DNA of 17,006 bases from Pleurotus djamor. Lineage: Eukaryota > Basidiomycota > Agaricomycetes > Agaricales > Pleurotaceae. The stretch covers positions 1 to 17,006 of the forward strand of contig JAPEVF010000947.1 in NCBI GenBank assembly GCA_029747585.1, given 5' to 3'. Shown here one piece after another: positions 1 through 8,394 of the stretch. Position 1 is the stretch's first letter, and the number at the start of each line of letters is the position of its first letter. Below the pieces are notes generated by a model, which did no database searches, was not told the DNA's origin, and was given only the letters and a program-made list of their open reading frames with translations. The position numbers and the translations under genes are program-made.

Positions 1-1759
1 ATCTTGCGATCGCCCAGTGTCTTTTCGTAATCTTCGAGGCGGATGGAAAACCCGAATCGGTCGTATGGTTCGGAGGAGTGTGGTGTTGGGTATGACGCTT
101 GGGAGGAAGAGGAGGAGGAGGAGGAGGAGGGGTAGGTCGGTGTGGATACGTCGTGGAAGAGGAGGAGGAGGGAGAAGAGGAAGCAGAAGAGGAAGCAGAA
201 GGGGAAGGGGAGGAAGGGGAAGAAGAACCATAATACCGCTTCGCAAACCCCCCATCCAACCCCCCACCCACACAACACCCAACATATTTCGCCGAAACCT
301 CACTAACCGTCTGCCAATCGTCCAACGTAAAACGCACAGCGACGTTTTTCTCGTAAGAGAGGTTGCGGACGAGGAGTGTGCCGGAGAGTGTTAACGTTGA
401 CGTCGACGGGGTAGATGAGTGAGAGGAAGGGGAGGAAGAGGAGGAAGGAGAGGAAGAGAGAAGGACGATAGACTCGAGGTGGATGTTTGCCGAGGGAGGG
501 GGGAAAGCCTTTGACGGGATAATAGATGAGTTGGCAGCGTCGATTGTATGCACCACCCTTGACTTGGACATTTTGGTAGCAGCAGAGGGGAACGGCGTGG
601 TATTCGTGTCAAGCGACGTAGCAGACGTCGTCGTCGCTGGTGAAATCCTCGGGAACGGGTAGCCCCCCGAACTTCTAGGAGGCGTAGGCGTCGGTGTCGT
701 CTTGACATTGACATTTCCGACTCTAGGTGTTGAAGAACTCGACGAAGAGCCAACACCCCAACCCCACTTCATCCACCCACCACCACCACTCCCTCCACTC
801 GCACTCAGTTCCCCCTCCGTCTCCGTCTCCGTATCCTCGGCACCACTCAAGCCACTCCCCGTCCCGCCTTCCTTATTCTTCAACGACGCAGGGCGGGCGG
901 AGCGGTTGAATACCTTTACACTGGCGAGTCCGTCGTTCTCTGCGAAATGTACGTTTTTGGGTGTGAGGGGGAAAAACTCGTCGTCGTGCTCGGGGTAGTC
1001 TTCGTGTACGGGTGTGGTGAGTGATGAAGAGGTGGTAGAGTGCGTCGCAGTGCTTGACTCGCTTGACACCTGTACGTGATGTCCATGCGCACCTGTAGAA
1101 CGATCGACACCGTCTCCAACGGCCATAACCTCCGGGCCAGGTGTACTCGGTGCACTCCTCGCACGAGCATGACGATGAATCATCGCGCGTGTCCAGTTAC
1201 TGGGCATCTGGGGGATGACGGATGATTTTGGGAGGTTGGGGATGTTGGGTGAGGAAGAGGATGATTTGAGGGAAGATTTTAGGGGTTTGCCGTTTGAGAG
1301 GAAGATGGGGGTGGAGGATGTGCGTGTTACGGCTGGGGGGCGGGGTGGGGCGAGTGTGGCTGAAGAGGAGGAGTGCGAGTGGGAGGTGGAGATGGGGCGG
1401 GGAGTGGGTGTGGTTTGGATAGGGGGAGAAGAGACGACGGTAGGTTGGGGTTGGGGAGGAGTAGATTTGAACGGGGAGTAGTGGTTCCTCGGCCTAAACA
1501 CAGGCGGCGAATCGTCCAACTGCAGAGACATGCGGAAGGAGTTGTTGGGCTTTAGTTTGAGCGGGGGGTTGGTGGTGTAGTTGAAGGAAGCCAGGTCGTC
1601 GTGGCGAGTCTCGTGGTCATCGTTGTCGTCTGAATTGTCATCATCGGTGTTGTCATCGCGGAGATGGAAGAGGGCCCGGGGTGTCGACGACGAACGGCGC
1701 GGGACAGAAGAGANGGGGGGCGAATGCACCTGGGCCGCGGTCGTTGGAGAAGGTGACAT
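1..1759 (-). CDS. CBM21-domain regulatory subunit of protein phosphatase 1 (Gac1/PPP1R3-like), 3' end missing
   Basis: The minus strand has no stop in one frame from the first ATG (1759-1757) through position 300 and on to the left edge. It encodes a Ser/Pro/Thr-rich protein. Seen: an acidic patch at about residues 34-56; a PP1-docking RVxF motif, KNVHF, at residues 268-272 (nt 958-944), followed by VKVFNRSARPAS; and the CBM21 start, LLVRNLSYEKNVAVRFTLDD then WQTVSEV, with Trp at residue 482 (nt 316-314). The next CBM21 block, YDRFGFSIRLEDYEKTL (nt 65-15), lies in another frame, offset by two bases; the two are separated by a Ser/Pro-rich insert over the GGA microsatellite. Family knowledge: such proteins bind glycogen through CBM21 and recruit PP1 (Glc7) to glycogen synthase in the cytoplasm. 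Inference: the frame change is an intron or a small indel. The ATG is the only in-frame one before the upstream stop at 2093. Codon 16 contains an N. The C-terminus lies left of the window. Confidence 0.86.
   Translation of the reverse strand, partial: MSPSPTTAAQVHSPPXSSVPRRSSSTPRALFHLRDDNTDDDNSDDNDDHETRHDDLASFNYTTNPPLKLKPNNSFRMSLQLDDSPPVFRPRNHYSPFKSTPPQPQPTVVSSPPIQTTPTPRPISTSHSHSSSSATLAPPRPPAVTRTSSTPIFLSNGKPLKSSLKSSSSSPNIPNLPKSSVIPQMPSNWTRAMIHRHARARSAPSTPGPEVMAVGDGVDRSTGAHGHHVQVSSESSTATHSTTSSSLTTPVHEDYPEHDDEFFPLTPKNVHFAENDGLASVKVFNRSARPASLKNKEGGTGSGLSGAEDTETETEGELSASGGSGGGGWMKWGWGVGSSSSSSTPRVGNVNVKTTPTPTPPRSSGGYPFPRISPATTTSATSLDTNTTPFPSAATKMSKSRVVHTIDAANSSIIPSKAFPPPSANIHLESIVLLSSSPSSSSSPSSHSSTPSTSTLTLSGTLLVRNLSYEKNVAVRFTLDDWQTVSEVSAKYVGCCVGGGLDGGFAKRYYGSSSPSSPSPSASSSASSSPSSSSSTTYPHRPTPPPPPPPLPPKRHTQHHTPPNHTTDSGFPSASKITKRHWAIAR
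110..130. repeat. (AGG)7 microsatellite inside the CBM21 gene
   Basis: Seven perfect AGG units on the plus strand read as TCC/CCT on the coding strand, giving a poly-Ser or poly-Pro run depending on frame. Further GGA/GAA-rich sequence follows to about 220. The coding strand here is almost pure pyrimidine, with no AG dinucleotide between 239 and 99, so the AG at 99-98 would be the only acceptor if an intron is present. Confidence 0.85.
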
Positions 1760-2091
1760 TGGTCGATGACGAGGAGCGTCGGTGACCAGGCGGCGTATAA
1801 GGCATCTACCCGTGTATATCAATACCACGCACAACACACGCGGAGAGACGGAAAAGACGTACGGCCTCGTTGTGTGATAAGATGGAAAGAGCACAAAGGG
1901 GAGGGTTGGGGGGAACGGCAAGTGAGTTGGTTGACAAGGGGTATTATAGACTCTTGCTGACTCGCTCCACTCGTCTAAATTTTCTTGGAACCCTCCCAAC
2001 CAACCACACAATCCACACAAAATGTTGCATCGGCCTTTCCGATCCGATCTCAGTTTCGCGTTTACGTGTTTACATAAAAAAATAATAATTT
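1760..2091 (-). promoter_or_regulatory. 5' leader and proximal promoter region of the CBM21 gene
   Basis: This stretch lies directly upstream of the CBM21 start codon. The start frame stays open back to a stop at 2093 but has no other ATG, so translation should begin at 1759. The start context is ACCAATG. AT-rich spots on the minus strand (around 1815-1822 and 1939-1950) could serve as core promoter, but none is a convincing TATA box. No other gene is visible here. Confidence 0.35.
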
Positions 2092-2116
2092 CTTATCTCC
2101 CAAGCTTTTCTTATCT
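2092..2116 (-). promoter_or_regulatory. Pair of GATA motifs (AGATAAG x2)
   Basis: CTTATCT occurs at 2092-2098 and 2110-2116, which is AGATAAG twice on the minus strand, 18 bp apart, about 335 bp upstream of the CBM21 start codon. Fungal GATA factors of the AreA/Nit2 and WC families bind HGATAR, often as pairs. Same orientation and spacing make a control site plausible, but it is inferred from sequence only. Confidence 0.3.
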
Positions 2117-3745
2117 CGTCCCAATTCACTAGCTGAGATCCAACCAGTGCAGATCTTCCCTCTTCTCTCCCCCTTCTTCTTTGCTTTCCTCGTATAGCAA
2201 GACGTCTACTATACTCCCCATTGCCATTGTCCGACAAATCCCATCTTCCCACTCCCTCACCAATTCACACTCTCGCTCCCACACGCTCAGAGTCAATGCG
2301 ATGCGATGCCCTACTCACACTTGTTAACACAGGTCGAATCTCGATTTTCCAAGGTACCGCACACACCCTGATCGAACCAATCACACCGCGCACTCACCCA
2401 TGCCCATACCCGTACCCATGGACTCGATGCCGAACTGGGCTTGAACTTTCCCCAACATAAAAGCCCGACTCTTCAGCTTGATGGGACGGGTATTGTCGAA
2501 CGTCCCAGAACTCCCATGGTCCTCCGGCGTCCAGATACTTCCATTCGCCTCCCGAGTCTCCCATCGCCTGTGGTCTAGTCTAGTCTCTCGTTTCCCTCAG
2601 TGTTCCGAATCCGAGTCCGAGTCTACGATTTACCGACGTCAACGGCTGTACGTAGGCGCACATCCATAATGAATATCGATAATCCACAACGTTAACGCGA
2701 ATGCACAATCCATTCCTACTTCCGCCTACATCCCTAAAGGCTAACACACCAATGATGGCGTGGTGTGACTCATCCATTGCTAATCCGCCTACGCGCTAAC
2801 ATTGTCACCCTCTTGCAATGACATTGACATCGTCTTCTAGAGCTCATGATAGACGTTGATCACGACACTTGCTTATCGATACGCTCTCGTCACCGTCAAT
2901 CATTATGCATATGCATTATCAATCCTCGCATCCCTCCCTCCCTCCCCTTCGATCCTTCCCATCCCTCCGAACGTTCCCATCCTTCCCATGTCCACCCCAA
3001 CCCTACCAATACCGTAAACAAAGGAAAGAGTCTTGGGAAACAAAGGAAACAGATAGTCAGATAGATAGGCAGGTTAACCAAACACCGTTTTCCCATCTCA
3101 TCCTATCCCCTACCCTCTCGAGTCTCTTCTCCCTCTTTTCCCTCTACCCACTACCCTCGAGGCTCGTATAATAAACAAACTCAGCTTATTAGTATCAACG
3201 TTCGACATGATGTTATCAAGGGCGACACTGCCCACCGGAAAAAAAAACCACACCCAATCACTTATAGAGTATTCCTCTGAACACTTCGTTCCGTCGTTCC
3301 GAGACCGAGATACTACTCTATATGCATATGGAAAAGGAATTTTTCACCTCGGGGCTGTGTAACGTGTTCTCCCAATCCCCAATCAGCCAAAATCGCCATT
3401 AAAATATCAATCGTTTGCGGGCAGGGTTGGGCGAAGGACAAAGGGAGATGAAGGGATGGCGATGTAGGGAGAGAAATGAAGGGTGGAAAGGGTGGAGAGA
3501 AGGAAAACAAAGAGGGAAGGGAGGGAAAAGGTTCCGCGGATGTAAATACGCAGTGCGAGGGTCGATGGGCGTTTACCGCGTCGGTCAGTCTCCGGTGTAT
3601 AGGGTGTATAGGGGCTGTACTCCTCTCCACCCCTTAAGCCTTAAGTCCTAAGTACGTAGAGTAGTCCATGCCGATGGTGAGTCCGGGAGCCTGGGTCCAG
3701 GGGGAAGAGAGCGAGCGAGAACGAGAACGAGAGCATTGACATGTA
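2117..3745. other. Gene-free stretch with pyrimidine- and purine-rich tracts
   Basis: No reading frame here looks like protein. The plus strand is C/T-rich at about 2155-2200, 2930-3000 and 3085-3165, then becomes G/A-rich at about 3420-3535. A CATAAAAG element at about 2456 resembles a TATA box on the plus strand, but no gene follows it. Palindromes ATGCATATGCAT (2905-2916) and ATATGCATAT (3320-3329) are present. C/T-rich tracts often lie near fungal transcription starts, so some of this may be promoter DNA for unseen transcripts. Confidence 0.4.
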
Positions 3746-3752
3746 GAGTAAT

Positions 3753-3805
3753 ACGTGGATATGGGATNATGGGAGCTGGGTCTTTCAACGTGGATATGGG
3801 AGCTG
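3753..3805. repeat. Short direct repeat, period 35, next to an N
   Basis: ACGTGGATATGGGA occurs at 3753-3766 and 3788-3801, and GGGAGCTG follows in both copies (3770-3777 and 3798-3805). Copy one contains extra bases between the two blocks, including the N at 3768. This is either a small tandem duplication or an assembly artefact. Confidence 0.7.
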
Positions 3806-5211
3806 ACGAAGAAGGAGAAGGATGGGGGGAGGAGAGTAAGAAGCATATGGAGTAGAATTCGAAGATCGAAGGTCGAAGTAGAACTTGGAAGGACGAGAAG
3901 AAGAGAGGAGACGCGTCGCGACGAATCACCAGCCACCATCGACATCTATGACTCCATACATCCTACATATGTAGCTACGATATAGCTACTTATTTATTTT
4001 ATAGTTATACTCAACGTTGAACCTCCTTCAATATTCAATAGTGGATACTGTCGATAGTCAATCAAGTATCCACCGCATATCCACCCTTCGTTTCGTAGAA
4101 TTCCGTCTTGTTCAATCTCTCTTCTTGCTTGCTTCGAATCACCTGTAACATTGGGCTCTCTAGGAGTGGAGTGGAGTACGACGAAGTAAAGTAAAGTAAA
4201 GAGTAAAGTAGTACTACGTACTAAATGGCACCTTCCTCAATCCTCAATGTTCGCTCGTATCTTTCTACCCACCGAAGCATCGGTGTCGAGTCTCGAAGCA
4301 CAGTTGGAGTTGGAGTCGAAGAGCAACTCAAAGTAGTGAGATTAAATCCATACACAGAAAACAGACTCCTCTCGGTGTTCGTCGCTTCGTAGCACATAGA
4401 AAAATGACTTATCGACATGCCTTAGAGTTTGGAAGGCCCGTAGGCTGTTGGATGGGTGCGTGACACTTTTAGCCGTGCTCAAAGTTCTCGTTACATTATT
4501 AGGGGTGTATAGGAGAGGAAATGACCTTTGAAGTTTAGTTGTAAGGAGGCAACTTAACCTAAACCGTGCCAACCGCTTTGCACACATACGCTTCCACGAC
4601 GTAGTAGCTATTCTACAAAGTAGTTTGAGCTCGACCGAAGCACACGGTGCGTCCTCGGATTCATCAAGCATGTGTAATTCCCGAGGTGTATCACGCGTAT
4701 TCACTGGGTCTATACGGTGTAGGACGGGGTGGGTGTGTTCATCGTAGCGGTTGCAATTCACCTTTTCAGTTACCCCACCTCGGGGACGTTCTGATCTACA
4801 CTACGTCTACATACGCAGCATTGCCCACCCCACAACCGCAAATCCTTCGATCAAAGTCTAAGTCTAAGTCTACTCTAAACGCCACTGCCCGAGCCTCAGC
4901 TCCCGAGAGGACCGGCGGCCCAGATATCCCCTGAGCGTCCACCTTGAACGCTTGAATGCTTGACCGGGGCCGTCGAAGGGTTGATACGTTGGACGTTGAC
5001 AGCTCGGGGACAGGAAATTGAGATTGAGATTTACACTTTACTCTACACTTACACTTGCGCATGTGTGATCGTGTAAACCGCTCAATTAAGGATATACGCC
5101 ATTGACCGACTCCCGAGCCATTCCCTCCTGCGTACTTTCCAAGCCCTCCCATCCAAGGTCTGCTTCCAAGTTCTCCGTCTACTTCTACTTCTCGAGTTTC
5201 CCTTCGACGCG
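3806..5211. other. Gene-free stretch with short simple repeats
   Basis: No reading frame looks convincing. Seen: a G/A-rich tract at about 3808-3915; an A/T-rich stretch at about 3960-4015 with TAGCTAC twice; GTAAA-type repeats at about 4183-4208; an inverted repeat TAGTAC-TAC-GTACTA at 4209-4223; three copies of a TAAGTC-like hexamer at about 4856-4871; and short TTGAGA and TACACT repeats at about 5015-5055. Open frames of 139-150 codons on the minus strand (4342-4761, 4796-5248) have no recognisable content and partly reflect these repeats. Confidence 0.4.
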
Positions 5212-5796
5212 TCAATTCCAACTGCATCCGTGAACACGAACACGGCACATAGCGAATAGGTGCTTCGAAGTTGCGCGTGATGAGAGTAGGGTTGACGCGT
5301 GACCACTGATGAAGAAGATCAATACTTTGACGAACAGAAGAAGCAGAATCGGAGGCCGGAGGCGAAACAAGGGTTGCATAGAGTAGAGTTGATGTAAGAG
5401 GCCTGGGGAATGAGGAAATAGAAGGAAGGGGCAGAGTGGGAGGCGAATCGGCGATGGAAGAGAATCGACGCGACGTGATGCTGATGCATCGAATTCACGC
5501 AGCATTTCAGGGTAATAATCGTTTGCGCGCTTGAACATCGCCTTCTTGGACCCCTTGACTGAAAAGGAGATGTACGATGCTGGAAGGAGGTACGTGATCG
5601 ATCCATCGTCCGTAGAAGGAGAAGAAGGACAGAGTCGTAGAAGATTACCATACTTGATGAGGAGAAGGTTCCTCGGCACGGCACGACACAATGCGACGCG
5701 ATGGATCGAAAAAAAACCCGCGCAATATTGATCAATCAAAAACCCAATAAACCATTTGGGTCCTTTCAAGGATATCTTCAGTATTGACGTTCTCAA
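5212..5796 (-). CDS. Hypothetical open frame, unrecognised
   Basis: This is a 194-codon stop-to-stop type frame on the minus strand. It opens with TTG rather than ATG, and the first ATG in frame is about half way along, so if real it is probably an internal or 3' exon. Its central part (ITYLLPASYISFSVKGSKKA, then MFKRANDYYPEMLREFDAS) has balanced composition and many codons ending in C, like fungal coding sequence. The C-terminal half is Pro/Leu/Ser-rich and less convincing, with a hydrophobic run near ILLLLFVKVLIFFISG. I recognise no family. A frame of this length is only moderately unlikely by chance in a window this size. Confidence 0.22.
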   Translation of the reverse strand: MRTSILKISLKGPKWFIGFLIDQYCAGFFSIHRVALCRAVPRNLLLIKYGNLLRLCPSSPSTDDGSITYLLPASYISFSVKGSKKAMFKRANDYYPEMLREFDASASRRVDSLPSPIRLPLCPFLLFPHSPGLLHQLYSMQPLFRLRPPILLLLFVKVLIFFISGHASTLLSSRATSKHLFAMCRVRVHGCSWN

Positions 5797-6661
5797 TACG
5801 TTGCAAGTTCCTAATATATGATGCTTTGAATACGTACTACAAGTAAGCTGTAAACCGCCATGAAAGTCCCGGGTGGCGTCCTTGAGACACCTGAGCGATC
5901 AATCCATCTTCCACATCACCCATAGAAGGTGTAGTTCAAGGATGGATCGGACGCACAACGACCGGGCGGGCGGAACGAAGCAGTAACTTCCAAACGGCAG
6001 GTAACAACCTACAACGTGGAAATAAACGGCAAACGACCAGGGGAATCCTGAAGCATGGATGAAACGTGGAATGGAGGCGAACATACACGTGTGCCTGGGG
6101 GGAAGTGGGGAAGTTGGGGAAGTCATGGGACGCGGAGAGAATTAGAAGAGGGAACTTGGGAAGGAATAGCCTAGGAGTAACCAAGATTCAATTACTCAGT
6201 TAATTCAATAGGTAGTCAAGGGATGGGACGCCCAAGACTCACATGGTCTTCGCATGGTCCCCACATGACCATCCATCAACCCCAGCGTTTCTACCACATT
6301 CCAATACTTACCTTTTCTGTTATAAACACCATTGATGGGTGTCAGTGTGTGTACTGCGGCGGCTTGTCGTGGTCGTGTCCGTGGTCGCGAACGTCCATAC
6401 GGGCTAAAACATAAGATTGAAGTAAGACCTAAAGGACCGGTGTCATGTTTGAACCGTAGAGTCTAGAGAAATTTCGGTTTGAATTCCTGTCGGCAATAAA
6501 TCAGAAAGAGAATCGTCTGGAATAGAACAGAACATAGAACGAGTTTTGACTCTATTGGAGTCTTGAGAAGCGTCTCTAGGCTCTTGAAGGTTGAGGCTAA
6601 GGCTAAGGACAAGGCACCGGGGGAAAGGGATTGTCATTAATATCGCCTATTATCGACGCCA
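5797..6661. other. No recognisable gene
   Basis: There are only short overlapping frames on both strands. Two good minus-strand donor hexamers are present (GTGAGT at 6242-6237 and GTAAGT at 6311-6306), but I could not pair either with a convincing acceptor. A CATGGTC motif occurs twice and in near-inverted form at about 6242-6272. GGCTAA occurs in tandem at about 6594-6606. Confidence 0.35.
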
Positions 6662-7069
6662 CTATCCGAGTCTAAAACAACGAACCTTGTGGTTGTGTAT
6701 CAGGAATGCTAAGTCTATTGAATACGATGAGACTTGGGGAGTAGCGGTGAAGCGCATCCGAAGGATTGGTTCGGCGGTCTTCAATGCTGGAAAGATGTCA
6801 CTTCGTTGGTACTGACTTGAGTGATCGATCGTAGTAAGCACCCGGAGTTGGATTATGTTGTAGAAAATCCATGTGGTGTGTAGGGGCATTATGGATCGTC
6901 GGATACGAAGCTTCAGTCGCAATACCAAGGACTACGAACAGGTATCGAGCATTAGCACCCGCGTCAGCATCTAGAGGGCTTCGACTCGACTTACCCGTTG
7001 GCCGAGGACAGTGTTCGTGTGCTTTGCGCTTCGAACTGCATCAAATGAGCTGCACGATGTCAAGTACTG
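6662..7069 (-). CDS. Candidate two-exon coding fragment, unrecognised
   Basis: Proposed minus-strand exons are 7069-6995 and 6931-6662, with stop TAG at 6664-6662. The intron between them (6994-6932, 63 nt) has donor GTAAGT, branch-like CTGAC and CTAAT, and acceptor TTCGTAG. Both exons are in phase 0, giving about 114 open codons. The second exon contains an ATG but the first does not, so any start would lie upstream of 7069 or inside exon two. The protein (..NTVLGQR then SLVLRLKLRIRRSIMPLHTT..) is basic at the junction and matches nothing I know. What supports the model is the agreement of intron signals and frame, not homology. Confidence 0.27.
6932..6994 (-). other. Candidate 63-nt spliceosomal intron
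   Basis: GTAAGT at 6994-6989, branch-like CTGAC and CTAAT in the middle, and TAG ending at 6932. Length and signals fit basidiomycete introns, and the flanking frames join in phase 0. Confidence 0.35.
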
Positions 7070-7662
7070 TCAACACTAAACCACAACAGTCCCGGTACTC
7101 GAGAGCGCCGAGAGAGACTCGACTCTCGAGTAAAACAACGACAACTTCCGGGGTGTGATTATTATCATCTATGGTCGTCCGGGTTGCCTTTCGCGTCTTC
7201 GTTTTCCGTTTTCGTTGACTTCCTCAACGGGGTAGCCACGCCGAAGGGTTGAACTTTGAAGCCGTAATTCGAAGAATAGGTATTCGCGAAGCCCTAGGGA
7301 ATCGTGATGTGTGATGGCCCCTACATACATAGAACACGCTCGGAAATGAATGCGGTGGCGACAACGTCTCTCTCGTAATGCCAATACTAACAAAAGTGTG
7401 GGTGATCAGGCTATCAGCTTCAGGGATGCAAGTTCACGCATGCGAACGGAAACGAAGGGGCAAATTACCTAGGCGTTTATTCACTTCCATTCCTTCGGCC
7501 GAGAAACGGCTGAATAAGTGGCAAATGCGAAGTTATCCTCACGGGCAACCATTGTGTGATTGACACTGCGCCGGTATGAGCGTGCTATCTCTGATTCTCA
7601 GTGAATCCCAAGCTTGTCAGATTGAAACCGTAGTCATCGTATCTTTTCAAATCCGTCAGCAT
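7070..7662. other. No recognisable gene
   Basis: Short frames only, on both strands. A GTATGT donor-like site lies at 7328-7323 on the minus strand, with a CCTAG acceptor only 35 nt away, too close for a normal intron. If the minus-strand models on either side belong to one gene, further exons could lie here. Confidence 0.25.
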
Positions 7663-8394
7663 TTACTGGTAGAATATTCTAGCCAACCGAATCATCAGCT
7701 TCAAGAGTCTACAGATTCCCAGAGGTTCTTACTCACGTACTGGGAGGGCCATGCGGGCGTGTCCGTAAAGATAAAATATAAACGACAAACAACGCGTATC
7801 GCCGTGTAACTGGCCAAAAAGATAGTGAGAATGAGAAAGAAAATCGAAGGCACCTGCCAAAAGAAACTGTTCAACTCACCGTGGGTAACACAACCCCTTG
7901 GAATCAAAAAATCGAGCGCGTTTCGGCTTTCCGACAGCTTAGCGGTTCTCGGAGGGGTCGAGGATTTTACGTACCGTTTACATACAAGACGCACTCCGCG
8001 CATTATGGATATGGATGGTAGGACTCCGGGTAATTCATTTCGCTTAACGCGCGTCGGTAGTATGTGAACGTTGCTTTCTTTCTCGATAATCTGATTTCTG
8101 GACAGCCCAACGTCAACCATTGAACAGTGCAAGCTATGCAGAAGATGGAAAGATAAGCTCGGATAAGCGCATGACGGTTCCTGAGGAGTGATTGTTGCTT
8201 GTGGGGGGTTGGAGAATGGAGAATAGAGTCAGTTTTCGAAGAACAAACGAAAGAAATGGAGTAAAGCAAGGAATAAGTGACTTACTCAGAAAGTTAGTCG
8301 GTATCCATACTGATTCCCTATCTAGGCGAACAAGGCAAAGCGATTTGCTGCGAGTTCGTGACAAGAGGGCTTGTGGCCCTTGGGATTGATGGAG
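7663..8394 (-). CDS. Candidate four-exon gene fragment on the minus strand, unrecognised
   Basis: Proposed exons are 8394-8286, 8197-7880, 7809-7737 and 7678-7663 (stop TAA at 7665-7663). Introns: 8285-8198 (88 nt; GTAAGT, CTGAC about 30 nt before ACAAG), 7879-7810 (70 nt; GTGAGT, T/C-rich, GGCCAG) and 7736-7679 (58 nt; GTGAGT, CTGAT, GGCTAG). All joins keep one frame open for about 171 codons. The joined protein contains segments such as VWIPTNFL and NELPGVLPSISIMRGVRL, is basic and matches no family I recognise. No ATG lies in the first listed exon, so the start would be further upstream. Unspliced, the middle intron reads as a hydrophobic segment (VPSIFFLILTIFLASY); I take that as the intron's pyrimidine tract rather than a membrane helix. 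It could also be a spliced non-coding RNA or a decayed gene. Confidence 0.32.
7679..7736 (-). other. Candidate 58-nt spliceosomal intron
   Basis: Donor GTGAGT at 7736-7731 (overlapping GTACGT at 7740-7735), branch-like GCTGATGA and acceptor GGCTAG ending at 7679. The stop codon of the proposed gene follows within 20 nt. Confidence 0.33.
7810..7879 (-). other. Candidate 70-nt spliceosomal intron
   Basis: Donor GTGAGT at 7879-7874, strong T/C tract, acceptor GGCCAG ending at 7810. It keeps the flanking frame (phase 1). An internal GGCAG at about 7856 would make an intron of only 26 nt and is unlikely. Confidence 0.35.
8198..8285 (-). other. Candidate 88-nt spliceosomal intron
   Basis: Donor GTAAGT at 8285-8280, branch-like AACTGACTC at about 8234-8226, a C-rich tract and acceptor AAG ending at 8198. 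An alternative acceptor CTCAG lies 15 nt further on but would change the frame choice. Confidence 0.35.

Noticed and set aside
98..149. 52-nt GTATCC...CCCAAG intron in the CBM21 gene
   Set aside because: The length is attractive, but removing it puts the second half of CBM21 in the wrong frame.
17..394. Arg/Gly-rich plus-strand ORF of 125 codons
   Set aside because: It is the antisense of the Ser/Pro-rich CBM21 coding sequence and its microsatellite; composition reflects the repeat.
391..756. Minus-strand ORF of 121 codons rich in Arg, Leu and Pro
   Set aside because: Out-of-frame shadow of the CBM21 gene, which has the conserved domain in another frame on the same strand.
2846..3171. Pro/Ser-rich plus-strand ORFs after a TATA-like element
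   Set aside because: Composition simply follows the C/T-rich tracts, and the frames differ without any domain or intron support.
5531..5731. Plus-strand ORF of 66 codons (IAFLDPLTEKEMYDAGRRYV)
   Set aside because: Antisense to the more protein-like minus-strand frame; short and unsupported.
7810..7857. Transmembrane helix (FFLILTIFLA) on the minus strand
   Set aside because: The hydrophobic residues come from a T/C-rich stretch flanked by a good donor and acceptor; an intron pyrimidine tract explains it better.
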